Shown here: positions 1-5,842 of the stretch, piece by piece
Layout: the number at the start of each line of letters is the position of its first letter
How positions within the stretch are numbered: the stretch's first letter is position 1
Assembly (NCBI GenBank): GCA_038064935.1
Contig: JBBTRZ010000008.1
Span: forward strand, 1-6,922
DNA length: 6,922 nt
Origin: JAGVGK01 sp038064935
GTDB taxonomy: Bacteria; Patescibacteriota; Minisyncoccia; Phycocordibacterales; JACOZG01
Reading direction: 5' to 3'
The notes under the pieces: generated by a model
The model's input: only the letters and a program-made list of their open reading frames with translations
Told to the model about the DNA's origin: nothing
Databases searched by the model: none
Made by a program: the position numbers and the translations under genes

Positions 1-51
1 GTTTTTCCGCCCCCGCCTGACTGTCAACTGTACACTAGGCCAGTGCAAGAT

Positions 52-81
52 TTGCCGACTTGACTATTGATGTGATAAGAT
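52..81 (+). promoter_or_regulatory. Weak candidate promoter for hicBA
   Basis: A -35-like TTGCCG (52-57, 4 of 6 consensus positions) lies 18 bp before a -10-like TAAGAT (76-81, 4 of 6). A TTGACT at 60-65 is a better -35 hexamer but has no -10 at a usable distance. Transcription from this pair would start around base 88, only about 3 bases before the hicB ATG, so the mRNA would be essentially leaderless. This agrees with the absence of any Shine-Dalgarno sequence before hicB. The call is an inference from short motifs. Confidence 0.3.
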
Positions 82-90
82 GAAATCAAT

Positions 91-330
91 ATGTCTCGGT
101 TACAAAAATTTATTGAAGATCAGTTGTTAATGGCTGAATATAAATACGATGAATCAGTAAACCAATGGGTTGGTCGGTTACCTCGTTTTCGGGGGGTTTA
201 TAGTCAAGGCAAAAATATCGAGATTGTCCGCAGTGAGTTAGCGGAAATCCTCGAGGAACAAATCTTTTTGTCAGTAAAAGAAAGTAAACCAATTAGGGGT
301 TTTTCTTTAAGATTGCCTGTTAATGCCTAG
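91..330 (+). CDS. hicB: HicB-family antitoxin (short, single-domain)
   Basis: This 79-aa protein matches the HicB-like antitoxin fold (partial RNase H fold). It has a beta strand around AEYKYDE (15-21), the family's central WVGRLPRFRGVYSQG segment (26-40, usually written as lPgfpGvyaqG), then a helix rich in E and L (43-60). In the family, HicB binds the HicA RNase and blocks its active site. The protein ends soon after the antitoxin domain and has no visible C-terminal helix-turn-helix or ribbon-helix-helix, unlike the approximately 140-aa E. coli HicB, so self-repression of the operon is not evident. The antitoxin precedes the toxin, the reverse of the E. coli order. The stop codon overlaps the hicA start by 8 nt, implying translational coupling. 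The ATG at 91 is chosen because it fits the family N-terminus; no Shine-Dalgarno site is present. Sampled GC is about 37%, lower than most flanking genes. Confidence 0.85.
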   Translation: MSRLQKFIEDQLLMAEYKYDESVNQWVGRLPRFRGVYSQGKNIEIVRSELAEILEEQIFLSVKESKPIRGFSLRLPVNA

Positions 331-535
331 ACCAATCAGTCGTTTGGTATTGATTCGGAAACTTAAAAAGCTTGGCTTCATCGGTCCATATTCTGGTGGT
401 CGACATGAATTTATGGAAAAGGATAATTTACGATTATCTATTCCCAATCCTCATCATAGAGATATCGGGGTCAAGCTAATAGCGATCATTTTGAAACAAA
501 TCGGCGTATCTTTCGATGACTTTGATTCACTTTAA
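323..535 (+). CDS. hicA: HicA-family mRNA interferase toxin
   Basis: This 70-aa protein has the full length and order of HicA (YcfA-like, dsRNA-binding-type fold). The N-terminal helix LVLIRKLKKLGF (8-19) is followed by GGRHEFM (25-31), whose His28 matches the conserved catalytic histidine of the family. A strand ends in SIPNPHHRDIG (39-49, the usual vP.H..eik segment), and the C-terminus LKQIGVSFDDF (57-67) corresponds to the usual Ilkqagis.eeF. Family members cut mRNA and tmRNA when free of HicB, in the cytoplasm. The start lies inside the last codons of hicB (ATGCCTAG overlap). The nearest purine tract, AGGGG around 295-299, is about 23 nt upstream and too far to act as a normal ribosome site, so translation probably depends on hicB. 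All expected motif residues are present and the toxin appears intact. Sampled GC is about 37%. Confidence 0.87.
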   Translation: MPRPISRLVLIRKLKKLGFIGPYSGGRHEFMEKDNLRLSIPNPHHRDIGVKLIAIILKQIGVSFDDFDSL

Positions 536-536
536 T

Positions 537-1679
537 ATGACTCGACAGGTTTTCTTCGCTGGGTTCTCGCTCACTCTAAGCGCCGCGCTCACTTATTATG
601 TCAACTCGTCTTTTCTCGAAAGTTTAGTCGGGGAGAAACGCGTCGGTTTGATTTATGCGGTTAGCGCTTTAGTAACCCTCACCTTCATTCTCTTTGTCCC
701 CCGGTTGAGCAAGTGCCTTGGACTCCTTAAGTTAAGCCGGGGCATTGCCCTCATCTTCTTCGCCGGCACAGCGACTCTATCCTTCGTCGAGATACCCATA
801 ATTCAACTCCTCGCCTTCATTATCACTCATAGTACCGTCGTCGGTTTAGGGTTGTGTCTCGATATTTATTTAGAAACTCTGTCGGCCGACCATCGCACCG
901 GACGAATCCGCGGGGGCTATCTGACAATGATTAACGCCGCGGTCCTCATCTCGCCCTTCATTAGCGGCACCGTGTTGAATCGCGCCGCCAATTCGCACTT
1001 CGACTATCAAATTATTTACTTCCTATCTTGCCTTGCGGCACTTCCACTTCTGTATCAACTATTCTGGCAACTCACTCCACGCCCGCTACCCCTTCAACCT
1101 CTCGGCCTGCGGCACCGTCTACTTAGAGATCCAAATATCCGGAAAATTCTCCTACTTGATTTCTTCCTTAATCTCTTCTATTTCTTCATGGTGATTTATC
1201 TGCCGCTTCATCTCCTTCACACGATTGGTTTCTCGTGGGGCAACATTGGCTTCATCTTCACCATCATGCTTCTGCCGTTCGTTCTCATTGAATATCCGCT
1301 CGGCTGGCTCGCCGATCGGAAGTTTGGCGAGAAGGAAATTTTGAGTATCGGCCTCGTCATCGCCGCCATTTTCACACTCCCCATCGCTTTCATCACAACT
1401 AAAAACATTCTGTTTTGGGCGATACTTTTATTTCTCACCCGAGTCGGTGCCTCCGCCATCGAAGCAATGAAGGATGCTTATTTGTTTAAGAAGGTGACGG
1501 GCAACGACATCGGGATAATCAGCTTGTCGCGGCTAATGATTCCTCTCGCCTATCTCATCGGTTCTCTGATCGCCCTCATCGTCCTTCGCTTCTTCCCAAT
1601 TTCTTCCCTCTTTCTCCTCATCAGCGTCCTCTTCCTCCTCGGCCTCTACTCTTCACTAACCCTTGAAGATACAAAATAA
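537..1679 (+). CDS. MFS-type permease, 12 transmembrane helices
   Basis: This 380-aa inner-membrane protein is almost entirely hydrophobic, with twelve plausible helices near residues 6-27, 36-56, 65-84, 88-110, 127-147, 157-178, 203-226, 232-255, 268-287, 291-309, 328-350 and 355-373. Between helices 8 and 9 sits GWLADRKFG (256-264), the MFS motif A pattern (G...DR.G). A positively charged loop between helices 4 and 5 (HRTGRIRGG, 119-127) and a long basic central loop (180-203) also fit the superfamily. The substrate cannot be read from sequence; a solute or drug efflux role is only a guess. The ATG at 537 starts 1 nt after the hicA stop. An in-frame ATG at 516 would add 7 residues and overlap hicA by 20 nt. 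Neither has a Shine-Dalgarno site, and 537 puts the N-terminus right before helix 1. The gene is GC-richer and CTC-rich compared with hicBA, so its coupling to the toxin pair may be recent. Confidence 0.83.
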   Translation: MTRQVFFAGFSLTLSAALTYYVNSSFLESLVGEKRVGLIYAVSALVTLTFILFVPRLSKCLGLLKLSRGIALIFFAGTATLSFVEIPIIQLLAFIITHSTVVGLGLCLDIYLETLSADHRTGRIRGGYLTMINAAVLISPFISGTVLNRAANSHFDYQIIYFLSCLAALPLLYQLFWQLTPRPLPLQPLGLRHRLLRDPNIRKILLLDFFLNLFYFFMVIYLPLHLLHTIGFSWGNIGFIFTIMLLPFVLIEYPLGWLADRKFGEKEILSIGLVIAAIFTLPIAFITTKNILFWAILLFLTRVGASAIEAMKDAYLFKKVTGNDIGIISLSRLMIPLAYLIGSLIALIVLRFFPISSLFLLISVLFLLGLYSSLTLEDTK

Positions 1680-1709
1680 ATTTTAATTTTTTATCAAAAC
1701 TTTTTTCTA

Positions 1710-1753
1710 CTCCTACTTAACAAACTGACGATCGTCATTATTGTAAGTAGGGG
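1710..1753. terminator. Large bulged hairpin after the MFS gene; possible terminator or palindromic element
   Basis: The outer arms 1710-1723 and 1741-1753 pair over 13 positions with a single bulged A and one G-T wobble. Inside them lies the perfect 12-bp palindrome TGACGATCGTCA (1726-1737), which folds into a 4-bp stem with a GATC tip. The structure begins 30 nt after the MFS stop. On the + strand it is followed by GTGATTTATTTTT, so the T-tract is displaced by several bases rather than immediate. It could stop the hicBA-MFS transcript, protect its 3' end, or be a protein-binding palindrome. The pairing is seen directly; the role is inferred. Confidence 0.5.
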
Positions 1754-1775
1754 GTGATTTATTTTTGATCAAGAA

Positions 1776-1801
1776 AAACCCGCACACGAAGGCGCGGGTT
1801 T
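1776..1801 (-). terminator. Rho-independent terminator for the 133-aa protein gene
   Basis: The stem AAACCCGC (1776-1783) pairs perfectly with GCGGGTTT (1794-1801) around a 10-nt loop. Read on the - strand, the GC-rich stem runs straight into TTTTTCTT, a good U-tract, about 37 nt after the stop of the leftward gene. On the + strand only three T residues follow the stem, so rightward termination would be weaker. It may work in both directions between the two converging genes. Confidence 0.75.
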
Positions 1802-1837
1802 GGATTCTAGATTTTGTCCACCACTTCTAGACAGTGG

Positions 1838-2239
1838 TTAATTGCGTTGTCCTATACCTGTGATCTCTTTTTCCGGCAAAATGTCGAGAACATCAAAAAG
1901 ACGATTCAGACACGCTCGTGATGGAGAAATAACTGTCTTGGGGTAATCCTTTCCGGGATAAGAACCTTTCCTGTAAGGAACCCCATGAAAAAGTGTCGTG
2001 ACAGCAATCTGAACAAGATAACTTTGAGAGCCAGCTTCCAATACGGCTTTCGTCACTGTCATAATTTCTCCTCCACGACCCGGTAACCATTCTTGCAATG
2101 TTGAATCAAAAGCCCCGAATTCTCTAGCTTCGGTTTCAGATTCATCACAAACCTGATGGATTAACGCCAGCATCTTCGGACTTACGCCCTCAAACCGGAG
2201 AGACATCGTCACTTCAGATTCATCTTCGAAAATTGCCAT
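1838..2239 (-). CDS. Unrecognised 133-aa soluble protein
   Basis: I do not recognise this protein. It has no signal peptide or membrane helix. Visible features are an acidic N-terminus (EDESE, 5-9), a strand-like TMSLRFEGVS (11-20), an amphipathic helix PKMLALIHQVCDESETEARE (21-40), a Gly-rich turn around LPGRGGE (52-58), an alternating hydrophobic strand YLVQIAVTTLFHG (74-86), a Tyr/Gly/Lys-rich patch 89-101, and a C-terminal helix RACLNRLFDVLDIL (108-121). Cys31 and Cys110 do not form a metal motif. The frame stays open up to an ATG at 2335, but that codon lies in the spacer of the predicted promoter. The ATG at 2239 has a strong AAGGAG (2249-2254) 9 nt before it, so I choose it. The gene follows the helicase-nuclease on the same strand but has its own promoter and terminator, pointing to an independent, possibly well-expressed unit. 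GC is nearer its neighbours than hicBA. The gene is probably real because of these signals; its function is unknown. Confidence 0.72.
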   Translation of the reverse strand: MAIFEDESEVTMSLRFEGVSPKMLALIHQVCDESETEAREFGAFDSTLQEWLPGRGGEIMTVTKAVLEAGSQSYLVQIAVTTLFHGVPYRKGSYPGKDYPKTVISPSRACLNRLFDVLDILPEKEITGIGQRN

Positions 2240-2248
2240 GGTAAAGAA

Positions 2249-2254
2249 CTCCTT
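2249..2254 (-). promoter_or_regulatory. Strong Shine-Dalgarno site that fixes the start of the 133-aa gene
   Basis: AAGGAG on the - strand sits 9 nt before the ATG at 2239. It is the only near-consensus ribosome-binding site I find ahead of any gene in the window. It favours the 2239 start over the in-frame ATGs at 2335, 2305, 2275 and 2263, none of which has such a site. Confidence 0.75.
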
Positions 2255-2264
2255 CTTTTTCATG

Positions 2265-2279
2265 AGCGATTTCATCGCT
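2265..2279 (-). promoter_or_regulatory. Small hairpin in the 5' leader of the 133-aa gene
   Basis: AGCGAT and ATCGCT form a perfect 6-bp stem with a 3-nt GAA loop in the predicted leader, ending 10 nt before the Shine-Dalgarno site. It could stabilise the transcript or affect ribosome access. The pairing is seen directly, but a stem this short can occur by chance. Confidence 0.35.
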
Positions 2280-2325
2280 ACTACATTTTGATGTGCCCCA
2301 AACATTAGGGATGCACTCTGACAGT

Positions 2326-2355
2326 AAGATAGCATACTCGTACTACATTTGTCAA
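2326..2355 (-). promoter_or_regulatory. Sigma-70-type promoter for the 133-aa gene
   Basis: On the - strand a perfect -35 TTGACA (2350-2355) is followed after 18 bp by TATCTT (2326-2331, 4 of 6 matches to TATAAT). Transcription would start near 2318-2320, giving a leader of roughly 80 nt before the ATG at 2239. The promoter lies only about 30 nt beyond the stop of the upstream helicase-nuclease gene on the same strand. Confidence 0.6.
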
Positions 2356-2382
2356 TAGGCGAAAAATGGTTTCAAAATAAGG

Positions 2383-5340
2383 TTATTTTTGCGACATCGC
2401 CCAGAGGCGGCAGGAGTCGCAGTCGGGGCGACGGCAACCGCGGTCAAGAAATTTGAGCGATAGGATCTCGGCGGCCACTTGGCGAATCGTTACAGCGAGC
2501 GCTTCGGTGTCAGCGAGGGTGACGGTAAAAATCTCCCGCCGATAAGTGCCGCTCGCCGTCGGTTCAAGAAAGTCGAGTCCCCCTTCCACAACTTTATATC
2601 TTCCATTGTTCCAGCGATCAAGGAGCAATTTATAGAAAATCAGCTGTCGCCGATAATCATCCGTCGGCCTCGGCCGACCGGTTTTATAATCCACGACCCG
2701 CACTGTTCCGTCATCGAGTGGCTCAATTTTATCAATCTGACCGGTGAGTCGGAGACGCGGCGAACGAAAAGGAGGATCGAGTAACACGCCGCGGATAGAG
2801 AGTTCATTCACGATCGGCGGCGTGAAAGTCGGGTGATATTGATGATAATAACCAGCTAAGGCCTTAACCCCTTTCGCTAACACCAGTTTCTGATCATCAA
2901 CCGTGAGCGGTTCTTTGGCCAAGTGCGCCCGGAAAGATTTGAGCAATAAATTTTCGCTCGACTTTTTTCCTAAATGAACAACTTCGAAAAAATCAAATAA
3001 CGCCCCGTGCATCGCCGTACCGTAGATGAGTCGCCGATCTTTAACCCGCACTAGACGCAAAAGATTTTGGAAATAGTAACGAAGCGGACAACGGAGATAA
3101 TTGTTGAGCGCCGTGACCGAGAGCCCTTGTTGCTCGAAAAGTTTCCGCAGATACTCGCGATGACGGAGACCTAAACCCCGTCGCGGCGGGGGCGAGAAAT
3201 CATGAGACTTAGTTTCCTCCCTTTCGACTACTAAATAGTTAATTAATTTTTTATCAATCTCTTCGATGAAACGGCTCGGTAATTGCCTCCGGCCATCGTC
3301 ACCCGCCGCCGCAAAACTAATCGTCACAACCCGTCGCGCCCGCGTCAAAGCAACATAGAAAAGTCGCCGTTCGTCTTCTTCCTGGTCGTCAATCACGAGT
3401 GGTAAAGAGACACCGCGAGTGGGAAGTAAGAAATCAGCATGGCGACGACGATGCCCGAAGTGACCATCGTAGGCCTTAACAATATAAACATAATCCCATT
3501 CTAGCCCCTTCGCTCGATGGACAGTCGAGAGATTGATTCCTTCGATGCCCACGGCCTCTTGCCGGCCGAGCGACACGCGGTGTCGGCTAAGCGTGTCGAG
3601 GTGATTAAGTAATTGTGCCAGCGAATAGTTGGGAGTTGTGGCGACCAATCGCTTTAATTCATCAAATAGAGTGTGCAAACGACTCAACTTCTCGACCGCT
3701 TGCGACTGCTTGAGAAGAGCGGTGAGAAAACCGGATTCATTAATCACCGCGCCGAAGAGATTAAGCAGAGTTTGATTCCGACTCATTTTCTGCCAGCGTT
3801 CGAGCGCTTGATAAAGTTGACTGACGGCTTCCGGGCGGTGAAGGCCAAGCGATTTAAGATTTTTCAAATTACTAATTAATTGGTAGAGATTAAGCTTCTG
3901 CTCGCGGGCGTGATGATTAAGCTGGTGGAGATCAAGGCCGTCGAGATGCAAGAAATCAAAATGAAGAACCGGCATGAGATATTGATCATCACCGAAATGG
4001 TGAACAACCCGAAAGAGCGCAATCAGTTTCTGAATATCCAAATCGGCAAGGACATCGGTATTGGTAGCGACCCGGTAAGGCAAATTGGCGCGTTCGAGCG
4101 CCTCGATCAGCGGCGGGGCGTCGCGATTGTCACGATAGAGGATCGCGATCTCGCGCGGCCGTACGCCCTGTTTGATTCGAGACTTTAATTCATTGATGAG
4201 AAAAAGTTGTTCACCGTTGGGATCAGGCGCGGCATAAACTCGAATTAAATCTTGGTTGGTTGATTGAGAGATTAATTTAGCCCGACTCTCGGCACCGACA
4301 GCTTGACTCTCCATGATCACACTGTGAGCGGCGTCGAGAATCGTTTGGGTCGAACGATAATTATCCGTCAAGGTGATGAGGCGCGCCCGCGGGTAGAGTC
4401 GTCGAAAATAATTAAAATTGTCGAGCGACGCGCCTTGAAATTGGAAGATCGCTTGCTTCTCATCGCCGACGATGAAGAGGTTCGGCGATTCATAGTAACT
4501 GGCGAGAAGTTCGAGCAGGCGGTTCTGCGACTGGTTGGCATCTTGATGCTCGTCGGCTAAAAGATATTGGTATTCTTCCTGAAGCATGAGGCGAAAATCA
4601 TCATCGGCCTCAATCACCCGAATCACTTCCATGACCATATCACTAAAGTCATATAATTTAGCGACGGCGAGCGCCGTTTCATAACCCTTATATAGAATCC
4701 CGAGTTCGCGGTTCTTCCCGAGTTGCGTCCGCCGCGGCGTATATTTACCGCGAATTTTGCCCGCGTGAACTCCCGACGGATGCCGAAGATCGGGTAGGGC
4801 CTCAAATTCGGCCGTCGCCCGATTGACGATCACCGTAAAGTCGCGCGGCATCAAATTCTCCTTCTTCAGCCGATCAATCGCCTGGAGCCCGGCCGTGAGA
4901 TAGTGATAAGGATCATTCCAGGGTTTGAGTCGAGTGAGCCGACTTCGGTCAATAATTTTTTCCATCATTTGGAGCCGCTCGGCTTCATCGGCCGGTCGCG
5001 CGCCGACAATTCGCGGGAAGTGTTCGGGATAACGCTTAATCAGGTCATTACAAAAGCCGTGGAAAGTGTTGATGCCCACTCGAAAGGCGCGACTGCCGAT
5101 TGTCTCAACCAGGCGTTCACGCATCGAGTGCACACCGGAGTTAGTGAAGGTGAGGGCGAGAATACTGTCGGGACTCGTGTCGGTAAGCCGTAGAATATTG
5201 GCAATTCGCAAAGTCAAAATTTGAGTTTTGCCGGTGCCGGGACCGGCGACAACCATCACCGGACCGTCAATGGTGTCCACGGCTTCCCGCTGGGCGGAAT
5301 TCAATTGTCGATAAAGAGTTTTAAATTTAGCCGAGGTCAT
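2383..5340 (-). CDS. UvrD/PcrA-like superfamily 1 helicase fused to a PD-(D/E)XK nuclease
   Basis: This 985-aa protein has all SF1A helicase motifs in order. They are the Q-motif LNSAQ (13-17), Walker A AGPGTGKT (32-39), motif Ia LTFTNSGVHSMRERL (63-77), Ib INTFHGFC (90-97), Walker B DEHQD (263-267), motif III VGDEKQAIFQFQGA (291-304), motif IV NYRST (327-331), motif V STVHRAKGLEWD (605-616) and motif VI DERRLFYVALTRARR (656-670). A C-terminal nuclease domain (about 740-985) follows, with H778, D870 in GQID, the DYK of motif III (884-886) and Q899/Y903. C751, C969, C974 and C977 resemble the iron-sulfur 'staple' of AddB/RecB-type nucleases. The family unwinds and processes DNA ends using ATP, so a role in repair or recombination in the cytoplasm is likely. 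Motif Ia has NSGV instead of the usual NKAA, and motif II has His in place of Tyr/Phe. An upstream ATG at 5382 would lie beyond the -10 box, so 5340 is chosen. Confidence 0.9.
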   Translation of the reverse strand: MTSAKFKTLYRQLNSAQREAVDTIDGPVMVVAGPGTGKTQILTLRIANILRLTDTSPDSILALTFTNSGVHSMRERLVETIGSRAFRVGINTFHGFCNDLIKRYPEHFPRIVGARPADEAERLQMMEKIIDRSRLTRLKPWNDPYHYLTAGLQAIDRLKKENLMPRDFTVIVNRATAEFEALPDLRHPSGVHAGKIRGKYTPRRTQLGKNRELGILYKGYETALAVAKLYDFSDMVMEVIRVIEADDDFRLMLQEEYQYLLADEHQDANQSQNRLLELLASYYESPNLFIVGDEKQAIFQFQGASLDNFNYFRRLYPRARLITLTDNYRSTQTILDAAHSVIMESQAVGAESRAKLISQSTNQDLIRVYAAPDPNGEQLFLINELKSRIKQGVRPREIAILYRDNRDAPPLIEALERANLPYRVATNTDVLADLDIQKLIALFRVVHHFGDDQYLMPVLHFDFLHLDGLDLHQLNHHAREQKLNLYQLISNLKNLKSLGLHRPEAVSQLYQALERWQKMSRNQTLLNLFGAVINESGFLTALLKQSQAVEKLSRLHTLFDELKRLVATTPNYSLAQLLNHLDTLSRHRVSLGRQEAVGIEGINLSTVHRAKGLEWDYVYIVKAYDGHFGHRRRHADFLLPTRGVSLPLVIDDQEEDERRLFYVALTRARRVVTISFAAAGDDGRRQLPSRFIEEIDKKLINYLVVEREETKSHDFSPPPRRGLGLRHREYLRKLFEQQGLSVTALNNYLRCPLRYYFQNLLRLVRVKDRRLIYGTAMHGALFDFFEVVHLGKKSSENLLLKSFRAHLAKEPLTVDDQKLVLAKGVKALAGYYHQYHPTFTPPIVNELSIRGVLLDPPFRSPRLRLTGQIDKIEPLDDGTVRVVDYKTGRPRPTDDYRRQLIFYKLLLDRWNNGRYKVVEGGLDFLEPTASGTYRREIFTVTLADTEALAVTIRQVAAEILSLKFLDRGCRRPDCDSCRLWAMSQK

Positions 5341-5352
5341 CGTTATTGGTGG

Positions 5353-5358
5353 ATTATA
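5353..5358 (-). promoter_or_regulatory. -10 box for the helicase-nuclease gene
   Basis: A perfect TATAAT on the - strand ends 12 bp before the ATG at 5340. Transcription would begin about 5-7 nt before the start codon, leaving no room for a Shine-Dalgarno site. The upstream -35 position (TGGAGC, 5376-5381) matches only 3 of 6 positions and lies inside the first codons of yqeY. Confidence 0.5.
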
Positions 5359-5367
5359 TGCTACAAT
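5359..5367 (+). promoter_or_regulatory. yqeY: Extended -10 box giving a leaderless yqeY mRNA
   Basis: TGCTACAAT is an extended -10 element (TGn followed by TACAAT, 5 of 6 matches) on the + strand. The usual 6-7 nt to the start site places transcription at or next to the A of the yqeY ATG at 5374. There is no recognisable -35 hexamer, which extended -10 promoters can do without, and no Shine-Dalgarno site. It overlaps the opposing promoter for the helicase gene. Confidence 0.5.
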
Positions 5368-5373
5368 CAGCCG

Positions 5374-5832
5374 ATGCTCCACCAGCAGATAAAAGATGAT
5401 GTAAAAAAGGCGATGCTTGAGAAAAATCCTGTTAAATTAAACACCGTGCGTGGTCTCCTCGCCGCTTGTGTCAATGAGCTCGTCGCCACCCGTCGGAAAC
5501 CGGATCAGATTCTCAAGGACGAAGAAGTGGTCAAACTTTTGCGACGAGCGGTGAAGCAACGCCAAGATTCGATTGAGCAATTTAAGCAGGGCAACCGGAA
5601 AGATTTGGTCCAACAAGAGACCGCCGAGCTCGAGACCATCCGCGCTTATCTCTCAGACTCGCCCGAACTCTCGACGAAAGAGATCACCGCGCGCGTGCGC
5701 GCCAAGATGAAAGAGTTGAAAATTAGTAGCAAAAAAGACCTCGGCAAATTAACCGGCGCCGTGATGAAAGATCTCAAAGGCCAAGCCGACGGTGCCGCAG
5801 TCAAAGCGGTGGTGGAAAAGCTTTTAATTTAG
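5374..5832 (+). CDS. yqeY: YqeY family protein (GatB/YqeY domain)
   Basis: This 152-aa protein is close to the usual length of about 148 aa for stand-alone YqeY. The hallmark KQRQDSIEQFKQGNRKDL (61-78) is present, followed by an Ala/Glu-rich helix ending in AYL (91-93). The C-terminal tail-like helix bundle has LGKLTGAVMKDLKGQADGAA (123-142), the counterpart of the GatB tail that contacts tRNA. Thr127 stands where many homologues have Met. YqeY is related to the tail domain of the GatB subunit of Asp/Glu-tRNA amidotransferase; its own biochemical role is not firmly settled, and a tRNA-linked function is inferred. The frame is open further upstream, to an ATG at 5221, but that part is antisense to the helicase gene, and the family N-terminus begins at 5374. 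The gene is divergent from the helicase gene (33 bp apart) and converges on the SIMPL gene (10 bp apart). Confidence 0.92.
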   Translation: MLHQQIKDDVKKAMLEKNPVKLNTVRGLLAACVNELVATRRKPDQILKDEEVVKLLRRAVKQRQDSIEQFKQGNRKDLVQQETAELETIRAYLSDSPELSTKEITARVRAKMKELKISSKKDLGKLTGAVMKDLKGQADGAAVKAVVEKLLI

Positions 5833-5842
5833 TTTCGAGAAG

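Noticed and set aside
1..90. Possible tail of an upstream gene or an attachment site at the left edge
   Set aside because: No coding frame or repeat could be tied to a known element. A CACT/AGTG pair near 34-46 is too short to interpret.
110..292. A leftward frame of about 60 codons opposite hicB
   Set aside because: It is fully antisense to a well-matched HicB gene and has no family features.
1820..1838. ACCACT/AGTGGT 6-bp inverted repeat at the end of the 133-aa gene
   Set aside because: It is short, has no T-tract, and lies just before a clearly better terminator at 1776-1801.
2373..2391. CAAAATAA/TTATTTTTG inverted repeat at the stop of the helicase gene as a terminator
   Set aside because: The stem is almost entirely A-T with a 2-nt loop and overlaps the stop codon; no GC-rich stem is present.
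2479..5193. Several open frames of 60-100 codons on both strands inside the helicase-nuclease gene
   Set aside because: They overlap a 985-aa gene with a full set of conserved motifs, have no recognisable domains and lack start signals.
5221..5373. N-terminal extension of yqeY by 51 residues
   Set aside because: The stretch is antisense to the helicase Walker A region. YqeY homologues start at the ATG at 5374, and the predicted promoter lies inside the extension.
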